DNA from: Comamonadaceae bacterium
Lineage (GTDB): Bacteria > Pseudomonadota > Gammaproteobacteria > Burkholderiales > Burkholderiaceae
Direction of reading: 5' to 3'
NCBI GenBank assembly: GCA_947505915.1
Contig: CANNNH010000015.1
Coordinates: forward strand, 1-15,868
Length of the DNA: 15,868 bases
Part shown: piece by piece, positions 1 through 4,927 of the stretch
Layout: every line of letters starts with the position of its first letter
How positions within the stretch are numbered: position 1 is the stretch's first letter
The notes under the pieces: generated by a model
What the model saw: only the letters and a program-made list of their open reading frames with translations
Database searches by the model: none
Told to the model about the DNA's origin: nothing
Made by a program: the position numbers and the translations under genes

Positions 1-702
1 CACGAAGCGCTGGTCATGGCGCATCTGGGTATGGTCAAGCGCGTGGCGCTGCACCTGAAGGTGCGCATTCCACCCTTTATGGAGCTCGATGAGTTGATCC
101 AAGTGGGCATGATCGGCCTGCTGGAAGCCGCCAGGGCGTACAACCCGGGAAAAGGCATCGAATTTGAGGGCTTTGCCCACAGCCGTGTGCGTGGCGCCAT
201 TCTGGATGAAGTGCGCCGGCTTTCGTTTTTGCCCCGCTCTGCGGTGGCCTTCAACAAAAGCCACAGCAAAGCCACCGATGAGTTGGCTTCTGAGCTCGGA
301 CGCATACCGACTGAGGCGGAACTGGCAGAACACGTCGGCAAAGACTTAGAAGCCTTCCAAAAAGAGCGCGGCCAGGCCAAGCGTTTTGAGACTTATTCGA
401 TGGAGGTCATGAACGACGAGGTCATGAACATCGCCGATGACAGTTCGCAGCAGCCGGATGCCATCGTTGAACATGCCCAGTTCATGGGCGCGGTGGCAGG
501 CGCCATCGGAGAATTGGCCGAACGCGACCAATTGCTAATGAATTTGTACTATGTTGAAGAGCTCAACCTCAAAGAAATCGGCGAAGTACTGGGCGTGACC
601 GAGTCCCGCGTGAGCCAGTTGCTGAGCGCGGTCGTCAAAAAACTGCGTGTCACGCTGAAAGTGGCTGAACCGGCCAGCACCAAGGTGCGCAAACCGGGCT
701 GA
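1..702 (+). CDS. fliA: RNA polymerase sigma factor FliA (sigma-28), 5' end outside window
   Basis: Alternative sigma factor that directs RNA polymerase to late flagellar and chemotaxis promoters. The frame is open from base 1, so the native start lies upstream and about 233 residues are seen. Region 2 is clear: LDELIQVGMIGLLEAAR, then EFEGFAHSRVRGAILDEVRR, the -10 recognition helix typical of FliA. Region 3 (SELGRIPTEAELAEHVG) and the region 4 helix-turn-helix (LKEIGEVLGVTESRVSQLL) follow in the usual order, and the length fits FliA. It lies upstream of fliS, motA and motB on the same strand, as expected for a flagellar cluster. The identification is secure from motifs and context. The anti-sigma factor FlgM is not in the window. 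Confidence 0.95.
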   Translation, partial: HEALVMAHLGMVKRVALHLKVRIPPFMELDELIQVGMIGLLEAARAYNPGKGIEFEGFAHSRVRGAILDEVRRLSFLPRSAVAFNKSHSKATDELASELGRIPTEAELAEHVGKDLEAFQKERGQAKRFETYSMEVMNDEVMNIADDSSQQPDAIVEHAQFMGAVAGAIGELAERDQLLMNLYYVEELNLKEIGEVLGVTESRVSQLLSAVVKKLRVTLKVAEPASTKVRKPG

Positions 703-726
703 TACAGACCTCATCAGGGCTGAATG

Positions 727-757
727 ACCACCGGTCTGAGCCGGGCTCTGGTTTTTT
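727..757 (+). terminator. possible terminator after fliA
   Basis: Shortly after the fliA stop there is an imperfect hairpin built from ACCA/TGGT and CCGG/CCGG arms. It is followed by a run of six T at 752-757. The stem contains a bulge, so it is only a moderate candidate. It would separate fliA from fliS, which has its own promoter. Confidence 0.4.
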
Positions 758-810
758 GGCGGTTTTTCACTCTTTTCAGCCTCCAGGGCCAAGGCGAGCG
801 CCTTCTGCCC

Positions 811-837
811 TCAAGTTTTCTGCTGGGGTTCCGATAC
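811..837 (+). promoter_or_regulatory. sigma-28 (FliA-type) promoter for fliS
   Basis: TCAAGTTT at 811-818, an 11-base spacer, then TCCGATAC at 830-837. The enterobacterial sigma-28 consensus is TAAAGTTT-N11-GCCGATAA, so 7 of 8 bases match in the -35 element, 6 of 8 in the -10 element, and the spacing is exact. It lies about 40 bases upstream of the fliS start. This implies that fliS, and perhaps motAB by read-through, is switched on by the sigma factor encoded just upstream. Confidence 0.75.
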
Positions 838-876
838 TTGCTGTGTCCACAGTCAGTAACTTAGGAGCCCCAAGAC

Positions 877-1293
877 ATGCGAGTTCATTTCAAAGCCATG
901 GAAAGCTACGGCGCCGGCAGCACTGCCAGCCAAGCTGTTGTAGCCGACAAAGTTGAACTGATCCAAATGCTGTTTGACGGCCTCATTGAGAGCCTGATGA
1001 CCGCCAAGGGCCATATTGAGCACGGCGCCATTGTTGAAAAAGGCAAAAGCCTGGCCCGTGCCAACCGCATTTTGTTTGGCCTGCAAGGCGCGCTGGACTT
1101 TGAAAAAGGCGGCGACCTGGCCAACAACCTCAATGAGCTTTACAGCTATATCACGCGCCGCCTGTTGCACATCAACCTGCACAACGACCTGCAAGCGCTG
1201 GCTGAAGTGCACGGCCTGATGAACGAGATTCGCCAGGCCTGGCGTGATGTGCCGGCCTTGTTGCCCCAGCGCGCCAGCCCGACTGCCCATTAA
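877..1293 (+). CDS. fliS: flagellar export chaperone FliS
   Basis: Cytoplasmic chaperone that binds the C-terminal disordered part of flagellin, prevents premature polymerisation and delivers it to the flagellar export gate. The product is 138 residues, normal for FliS. Family features visible are the early ELIQMLFDGLIESL helix, then GKSLARANRILFGLQGALDFEKGGDLANNL (read here as separate short segments) and the LYSYITRRLLHINLHND segment. The start at 877 is preferred because AGGAG lies at 863-867. A second ATG at 898 would give the more usual short N-terminus. A FliA-type promoter lies upstream. fliS usually follows fliD; here it follows fliA with no fliD in view, so it may be a displaced or second copy. 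Confidence 0.88.
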   Translation: MRVHFKAMESYGAGSTASQAVVADKVELIQMLFDGLIESLMTAKGHIEHGAIVEKGKSLARANRILFGLQGALDFEKGGDLANNLNELYSYITRRLLHINLHNDLQALAEVHGLMNEIRQAWRDVPALLPQRASPTAH

Positions 1294-1296
1294 AAC

Positions 1297-1309
1297 GGGG
1301 GTTTCCCCC
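1297..1309 (+). other. short G5/C5 hairpin after fliS
   Basis: Five G, three T, five C directly after the fliS stop. It is a perfect but short hairpin without a following T-run, so it is unlikely to be an efficient intrinsic terminator. Read-through from fliS to motA remains possible. Confidence 0.35.
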
Positions 1310-1362
1310 ACAAGCGCAATGATTTAATCGATTGCGGCGTTACAGTAGAGCTTGGTACGGGC

Positions 1363-1406
1363 CAAGTTGTCGTTTTGCGGCTAACGCGCGTGCCGCAGCC
1401 AACTTG
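1363..1406 (+). promoter_or_regulatory. leader hairpin just upstream of the motA ribosome binding site
   Basis: CAAGTTG at 1363-1369 pairs with CAACTTG at 1400-1406, and inside it TGCGGC at 1376-1381 pairs with GCCGCA at 1392-1397. The structure ends four bases before the motA Shine-Dalgarno GGAG (1410-1413). In RNA it could influence ribosome access or mRNA stability. No sigma-28-like promoter was found between fliS and motA. Confidence 0.45.
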
Positions 1407-1420
1407 AATGGAGAAAGTCA

Positions 1421-2284
1421 ATGATCAGTGCTATCGGTCTGGTGGTCTTGTTTGTCTGTGTGTTCGGTGGCTTCATCATGGCCGGCGGCAGCATGGCGCC
1501 CATCATCAAGGCAGCACCCATTGAGACCTTCATCATTGGCGGCGCCGCCATTGCCGCCATGTTGATCGGCAACAGCATGGACACTGTCAAAGGCGCTCTG
1601 GGCGGCCTGGGCAAGGTGTTCAAAGGCCCTAAATACAAAAAAGACGATTACCTGAACACCATTTTCGTGGTCTCCAAGATCATGAAAACGCTTAAAAGCG
1701 AAGGGGCGGTGGCGCTTGAAGCGCACATCGAGAACCCGGAAGCCAGCGCTATTTTTGGCGAATACCCGGCGCTTCTCAAAGACCACGACCTGCTGCACCT
1801 GATCACAGACACGGTTCGATTGCTGGTCGTTTCGTCCAGCAACCTCAGCGCTTACGCTGTCGAAGAAGTGATGGAGCAGTCCATCAAGACCCACCACCAT
1901 GGCGCCCTCAAGCCTGCAGAGGCCCTGGCCTCCATGGCTGGCGCCTTGCCTGCGCTGGGCATTGTGGCCTGCGTGCTGGGTGTGGTGAAGACCATGGGCG
2001 CGATTGACCAGCCACCGGCCATTTTGGGCGGGTTGATCGGCGGCGCTTTGGTGGGTACCTTTTTGGGCGTGTTCTTCGCTTACGGCCTGGTCGAGCCTAT
2101 GGCCGGCCGCCTGAAACAGATCATTGACGATGAAGGCGAAATTTACAAAGTCGTTAAACAAATCATCATCGGCACCATGCACGGCCATCCCATGCCACTG
2201 ATCATTGAGGCAGCGCGGGTCGGCATCAGCCACCACAACCAGCCGAGCTTCGCCGAAGTCTTTGACGGGCTGCGCGGTAAATAA
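1421..2284 (+). CDS. motA: flagellar motor stator protein MotA
   Basis: Inner-membrane stator subunit. Five MotA surround two MotB and couple ion flow to torque on FliG. The product is 287 residues, the usual size. N-terminal TM helices 1 and 2 (GLVVLFVCVFGGFIMAGG, then FIIGGAAIAAMLIG) come first. The cytoplasmic loop follows, with ALEAHIENPEAS matching the charged torque-generating segment. TM3 and TM4 (LPALGIVACVLGVVKTMG, GGALVGTFLGVFFAYGLVEP) keep the conserved proline. GGAG at 1410-1413 is a good ribosome binding site. motB starts two bases after its stop, so the pair is translationally coupled. Ion type cannot be proven from sequence, but the style fits proton-driven MotA. Confidence 0.95.
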   Translation: MISAIGLVVLFVCVFGGFIMAGGSMAPIIKAAPIETFIIGGAAIAAMLIGNSMDTVKGALGGLGKVFKGPKYKKDDYLNTIFVVSKIMKTLKSEGAVALEAHIENPEASAIFGEYPALLKDHDLLHLITDTVRLLVVSSSNLSAYAVEEVMEQSIKTHHHGALKPAEALASMAGALPALGIVACVLGVVKTMGAIDQPPAILGGLIGGALVGTFLGVFFAYGLVEPMAGRLKQIIDDEGEIYKVVKQIIIGTMHGHPMPLIIEAARVGISHHNQPSFAEVFDGLRGK

Positions 2285-2286
2285 GC

Positions 2287-3402
2287 ATGGCCGAGGAAGC
2301 TGCCGACAAAACGGGTGAAGCGCCGGCGTCAGCCCCCGCTGAACCGACGGACGCCATTTTGGCGGCGGCCATTGAATTACTGAACGGCAAAGACGCCAGC
2401 GACCCAGAGGCGATGCAAGCCGCCATCAAAGAGGCGACCTCTGCCGCAGAGGCCGCAGCCGCGGCTGACAAACCTGCTGAAGAAGAGGCGGCGCCGGCAG
2501 CTCTGGCACCCGTCATCGTGGTTAAAAAAGTCATGGACGACGGCCATGGCGGCGCCCACGGCGGCGCCTGGAAGATCGCCCTGGCCGACATGATGACGGC
2601 CATGATGGCCTTCTTTTTGCTCATGTGGCTGCTGGGTGCGGCCAACGCAGACCAGCGTAAAAGTATTGCTGATTACTTCAAGCCGACTTCACACAGTAAC
2701 ATCACCATGAGCAGCCTGGCAGGCTCCAACGGCATTCTGGGTGGACGCTCCATCATTGACCCGGACGGCTTTCCGTTTTCTGCCAAACAAACCGCCGCCA
2801 TGGAGCGCGTGACCCCCCGCTCTGAAGGCGGTCCGACCGAAAACGACCCCTCGCCTAACAGCACCGACCGGGCCAACCCGGACGTGGTAAGCGAAGCCGA
2901 GAAAAAGCAAATCATTGAAGAAGCCGACAAGGCCGCTTTTGACAAGCTCGAAAAAGAAATGAAAGAGCGACTCGAGCAAAACCCCAAGCTGCAAAACTTG
3001 AAAGAGCAAGTCAAGTTTGTGCGCGAGAAAGACGGATTGCGCATAGAGATCATCGACAAAGCCGACTTTGCGATGTTTGCCCTGGGCACCACCCGCTTGC
3101 TGCCGCGTGCTCAGACACTGCTGGACGAAGTGGCCAAGTCACTGGGCTCCATGCCCAACAAGGTGGCCGTGCGGGGACACACCGACAGCGTGGCCTTTGC
3201 CAATACTGAAAACCGCAACAACTGGTCGCTTTCAGCAGAGCGCGCTGAAGCCACGCGCCAGCTGGTTGAAAAAAGCGGCGTCAAAAGCAACCGGTTTGCC
3301 CGCATTGAAGGGGTGGCCGACACCGCCCCCTACAACCCGAACGACCCGCTCGATGCGCGTAACCGCCGCATCAGCATCACGGTCTTGTTCCGGGACAACT
3401 AA
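2287..3402 (+). CDS. motB: flagellar motor protein MotB with long cytoplasmic N-terminal extension
   Basis: Stator subunit with one TM helix carrying the ion-binding aspartate and a periplasmic OmpA-like domain that anchors the motor to peptidoglycan. The core signature GGAWKIALADMMTAMMAF places the essential aspartate at residue 101, compared with Asp32 in E. coli. The C-terminal domain (from about residue 245) has RGHTDSV, the NNWSLSAERA stretch and RNRRISI, all peptidoglycan-binding hallmarks. The first about 75 residues are Ala/Glu-rich (for example EATSAAEAAAAADKPAEEE) and precede the usual start zone VIVVKK. At 371 residues it is longer than typical MotB (about 300-320). There is no strong Shine-Dalgarno at 2287; translation probably couples to motA. 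An internal start closer to VIVVKK cannot be fully excluded. Confidence 0.93.
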   Translation: MAEEAADKTGEAPASAPAEPTDAILAAAIELLNGKDASDPEAMQAAIKEATSAAEAAAAADKPAEEEAAPAALAPVIVVKKVMDDGHGGAHGGAWKIALADMMTAMMAFFLLMWLLGAANADQRKSIADYFKPTSHSNITMSSLAGSNGILGGRSIIDPDGFPFSAKQTAAMERVTPRSEGGPTENDPSPNSTDRANPDVVSEAEKKQIIEEADKAAFDKLEKEMKERLEQNPKLQNLKEQVKFVREKDGLRIEIIDKADFAMFALGTTRLLPRAQTLLDEVAKSLGSMPNKVAVRGHTDSVAFANTENRNNWSLSAERAEATRQLVEKSGVKSNRFARIEGVADTAPYNPNDPLDARNRRISITVLFRDN

Positions 3403-3420
3403 AAACTCCGAGAACCAACA

Positions 3421-3459
3421 AAAAAGCCGCTTTGCAGGTTAATGCAAAGCGGCTTTTTA
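3421..3459 (+). terminator. strong bidirectional intrinsic terminator after motB
   Basis: A perfect 10-bp stem, GCCGCTTTGC at 3426-3435 and its complement at 3444-3453, with an 8-base loop. It is flanked by A5 on the left and T5 on the right, so it can work on both strands. It ends motAB transcription. Before the element below was inserted, it would also have lain directly behind the tRNA-Lys gene on the minus strand. Confidence 0.9.
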
Positions 3460-3466
3460 TATTCAG

Positions 3467-3512
3467 TGGTGGGACGTGCGGGGGTCGAACCCACGACAAA
3501 CGGATTAAAAGT
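3467..3512 (-). repeat. 46-bp direct repeat, distal attachment site (copy of tRNA-Lys 3' half)
   Basis: Exact 46-base match to 4784-4829, running from the CCA end of tRNA-Lys through the T-arm to the anticodon loop. Such duplication of a tRNA 3' half is the classic trace of tyrosine-recombinase integration at a tRNA gene. The sequence outside the 46 bases differs. This copy is not a functional tRNA because its 5' half is degenerate. Confidence 0.9.
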
Positions 3513-3542
3513 GCTGAACTCTATACCACTAAACGCAACACT
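3467..3542 (-). pseudogene. degenerate tRNA-Lys-like sequence
   Basis: The 3' half is identical to the intact tRNA-Lys gene. The 5' half (3513 to about 3542) can be aligned only with several gaps: GCTG, CTCTA, CC, ACT and AACG blocks occur in the same order as in 4830-4860. The anticodon stem and D-stem cannot form, so it should not give a tRNA. I infer either an old complete tRNA copy carried by the element or partial mimicry next to the crossover site; the 5' similarity could be chance. Confidence 0.5.
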
Positions 3543-3550
3543 ATCAACGT

Positions 3551-3745
3551 TTTTCAGCGTGGCTAAAAAGTGGTGTGCGAGTTTTTGCATTGCTGCAACG
3601 GCGTAAAAACTTCGCACTTTGCGTGAAGGTATTTTAACTATGCCTCTCATCCCCACCACCATCAATTTCGCAAACGCTATGTATTTCGCCACAAACCATG
3701 CGTTTTCAGCGTGATTTGCGGCTTTTACAAAACGTGGTGTGCGTA
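3551..3745. repeat. paired short repeats and hairpin in gene-free part of the element
   Basis: This is most of the gene-free stretch 3513-3777. TTTTCAGCGTG occurs at 3552-3562 and 3703-3713, each followed downstream by GTGGTGTGCG (3570-3579 and 3734-3743). The first unit forms a hairpin: 3575-3586 pairs with 3605-3617 over 12 bp with one bulged T, and the loop can pair further. The arrangement resembles recombinase arm sites or replication-type iterons, but the function is unknown. Confidence 0.5.
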
Positions 3746-3777
3746 GCAACACGCTGGCACCCCCAACACAACGCAAC

Positions 3778-4002
3778 TTAAAAGCGTTGCTGTTGTTGCT
3801 TGCGCAAGCGTTCAGCGTCACGCTGCCTGCGTTGCCTGTCGCGTTCTGCCTGTAGTTGTTGTCTGCCACGTTCAACATTGTTCTTCAGCCCTTGTATTCT
3901 TGCCTGTTCAGGCGTTAGCGGTGGCTTGGGTCTGATGGTTTTTGTGACGACTTCTTCAATACGCATCAAGTATTTACCACCACCCTGTTTATCAATAAGC
4001 AC
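3778..4002 (-). CDS. small highly charged hypothetical protein of the tRNA-Lys element
   Basis: A 74-residue product from a GTG at 4002, or 62 residues from the ATG at 3966 (MRIEEVVTKTIRPKPPLTP). After a short N-terminal part with LTPEQARIQGLK comes a long, very basic, glutamine-rich probable helix or coiled coil (ERDRQRRQRDAERLRKQQQQ). I do not recognise a named family with certainty. Short proteins of this look (TPEQ-RI-LK, then a charged helix) are familiar to me from phage-like regions, and nucleic acid binding is a guess. GGGGGTG lies 7 bases before the GTG. The GTG itself lies inside a 13-bp inverted repeat, which could hide it in RNA. It follows the 4075-4515 gene on the same strand, probably as one transcript. 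Confidence 0.55.
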   Translation of the reverse strand: MLIDKQGGGKYLMRIEEVVTKTIRPKPPLTPEQARIQGLKNNVERGRQQLQAERDRQRRQRDAERLRKQQQQRF

Positions 4003-4044
4003 GGTTTTTCACCCCCATCAACTTGCGTGGCAAAAACCGTGCTT
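3997..4044. repeat. 13-bp perfect inverted repeat between the two element genes
   Basis: AAGCACGGTTTTT at 3997-4009 and its exact complement at 4032-4044, with a 22-base loop. On the minus strand it covers the GTG start of the small downstream gene. On the plus strand it is followed by extra T bases and could act as a terminator. It may serve as a translational switch or a boundary between the two genes. Confidence 0.6.
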
Positions 4045-4074
4045 TTTAATAAACCCTACCCTTACCCCCTACTT

Positions 4075-4515
4075 TCACCTACCAAACCCATCACGCAGTT
4101 TGTTCGCCGCGTTCTCAATCGCAGTGTCCAACTCACCTGCCAACACAGCCGTTTTAATCACGTCCAACACCCCCACCAAGTCCTTTTCAGCACCCACCTC
4201 AACAGCGTGTTTGCCCTTTGCCAGTTCCAACACCTTTGTTCCGTAGCGTATTGACAGCGACAACTTGCCGTTATCAGCAACAAACCACCAAGCCTTCACT
4301 CGCTTGTTCGTTTCCACTTGCTTACGTAAGCCCGTTTCGTTGTCCGTAATGGTGCGGAATTTGGTTGCTGTGTATTGCGTCCCTGCTTGCTGTGCCTTCG
4401 CAAGTTCCATCTGTTCCCAAAGCCGTTTTGCCAACTTGTTGCGTCGTTGCTGTACTGGCAACATTTGGGTTGGTTTCTGTGCGGCTGTCAGTTTCAAAGT
4501 GCTCATCGTTGTCAT
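4075..4515 (-). CDS. conserved hypothetical protein of the tRNA-Lys element (DUF6641-like)
   Basis: A 146-residue protein from the ATG at 4515. This start is chosen because AAAGGGA lies at 4522-4528, six bases upstream; the frame is open further up but without a good site. The N-terminus STLKLTAAQKPTQMLPVQQRR is basic. A segment with TDNETGLRKQVETNKRVKAWW follows, then SIRYGTKVLELAKGKHAVEVG and a helical C-terminus ending KLRDGFGR. From memory this pattern resembles small phage-associated proteins grouped as DUF6641, whose function is unknown; I could not check this. There is no signal peptide or membrane segment. It is one of only two genes in the element. Codon and base use are more A/T-rich than in the flanking flagellar and tcdA genes. 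Confidence 0.7.
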   Translation of the reverse strand: MTTMSTLKLTAAQKPTQMLPVQQRRNKLAKRLWEQMELAKAQQAGTQYTATKFRTITDNETGLRKQVETNKRVKAWWFVADNGKLSLSIRYGTKVLELAKGKHAVEVGAEKDLVGVLDVIKTAVLAGELDTAIENAANKLRDGFGR

Positions 4516-4579
4516 TGCATTTCCCTTTCGTTTGTAGCAATGAACTAACTTTATTTTCGGTCTTCTGGTTTGAGCAACC

Positions 4580-4735
4580 ACTTTTTTGCAAAAACTTTGG
4601 CAACCAAACAAAAATCCAGTTTTTGTAGCCTGGACGGCAACCTTGGAATGTGTTTTGTCTACGTTTTAGACGCAAAAAAAGCACATGAAAAATTCAAAAA
4701 AGTATAAAACCATCGACTTCTATACTTTTAGACAT
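4580..4735. promoter_or_regulatory. palindromes and direct repeats upstream of the DUF6641-like gene
   Basis: This AT-rich gene-free stretch lies between the 4515 start and the tRNA-Lys terminator. It contains a perfect 12-base palindrome TTTTTGCAAAAA (4583-4594), a 7-bp hairpin ACAAAAA/TTTTTGT (4608-4614 with 4620-4626), and two similar units. Each unit contains TCTA, TTTTAGAC, A7 and GCAC in order, near 4657-4683 and 4719-4745. These could be operator sites, recombinase arm sites or terminator relics. No convincing sigma-70 promoter was identified. Confidence 0.4.
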
Positions 4736-4766
4736 AAAAAAAGCACTGACATCTCTGTAAGTGCTT
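4736..4766 (-). terminator. intrinsic terminator of tRNA-Lys, carried by the element
   Basis: On the minus strand AAGCACT pairs with AGTGCTT, extended after one mismatch by ACA/TGT around a GAGA tetraloop, and the stem is followed by a run of U. It lies 17 bases behind the CCA of tRNA-Lys and within the inserted element, so the element appears to bring its own terminator for the rebuilt tRNA gene. Confidence 0.85.
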
Positions 4767-4783
4767 GATTTCATTGAGGAATT

Positions 4784-4829
4784 TGGTGGGACGTGCGGGG
4801 GTCGAACCCACGACAAACGGATTAAAAGT
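4784..4829 (-). repeat. 46-bp direct repeat, proximal attachment site within tRNA-Lys
   Basis: This is the 3' half of tRNA-Lys from the anticodon loop to CCA and is identical to 3467-3512. It marks the tRNA-proximal end of the inserted element, where integration restores an intact tRNA gene. Confidence 0.9.
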
Positions 4830-4859
4830 CCGCTGCTCTACCAACTGAGCTAACGTCCC
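4784..4859 (-). tRNA. tRNA-Lys (anticodon UUU), CCA encoded
   Basis: A 76-base cloverleaf on the minus strand. The acceptor GGGACGT pairs with ACGTCCC, followed by discriminator A and an encoded CCA. The D-stem is GCTC/GAGC with AGTTGGTA in the loop. The anticodon stem GCGGA/TCCGT holds the loop CTTTTAA, so the anticodon is UUU (bases 4824-4826). The T-stem GTGGG/CCCGC contains TTCGAAC. All stems form, so it should be functional even though its 3' half is shared with the attachment repeat. It decodes AAA and AAG lysine codons. Confidence 0.97.
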
Positions 4860-4918
4860 ACTGATTCCTCTTCAATTCTTGACTTAGTTAGCGTGTACTT
4901 TACTTAGCCAAGCCTTAG

Positions 4919-4924
4919 ATTATA
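4919..4924 (-). promoter_or_regulatory. possible -10 element for tRNA-Lys
   Basis: A perfect TATAAT on the minus strand, about 60 bases upstream of the mature tRNA 5' end and next to the tcdA stop. No good -35 hexamer is visible at 16-18 bases, so this is tentative. It would give a leader of about 50 bases removed by RNase P. Confidence 0.4.
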
Positions 4925-4927
4925 GCG

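Larger units (their letters stand above)
3467..4829 (-). mobile_element. small tRNA-Lys-integrated element (about 1.3 kb) bounded by 46-bp direct repeats
   Basis: Two exact 46-bp repeats lie 1317 bp apart, one inside the intact tRNA-Lys and one as an isolated 3' half. The interior is visibly richer in A/T than the flanks and interrupts an otherwise dense gene layout. It holds two small genes on the minus strand, a terminator placed directly behind the tRNA, short palindromes and repeated hairpins. No integrase, transposase, replication or relaxase gene is present. It is therefore either a deletion remnant of a larger island or a minimal satellite moved by a recombinase supplied elsewhere. The boundaries are directly seen; mobility is inferred. 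Confidence 0.8.

Noticed and set aside
1294..1420. Sigma-28 promoter directly before motA
   Set aside because: CCAAGTTG near 1362 resembles a -35 element, but no GCCGATAA-like -10 occurs at the required spacing.
1418..2236. 272-codon open frame antisense to motA
   Set aside because: Composition (His/Gln/Asp-rich) is typical of the shadow frame of a GC-rich gene; it lies entirely opposite an unmistakable motA.
3551..3745. CRISPR-like repeat pair
   Set aside because: Only two copies of short, unevenly spaced motifs, with no regular repeat-spacer pattern and no cas gene.
3399..3878. 159-codon open frame on the minus strand across the distal attachment site
   Set aside because: It runs through the tRNA-like repeat and the motB terminator, overlaps the better supported small gene in another frame, and has no recognisable domain or ribosome binding site.
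3467..4829. Filamentous-phage (XerCD/dif) or transposon insertion
   Set aside because: The boundary lies in a tRNA 3' half with a 46-bp direct repeat, not a dif-like site; there are no terminal inverted repeats and no transposase.
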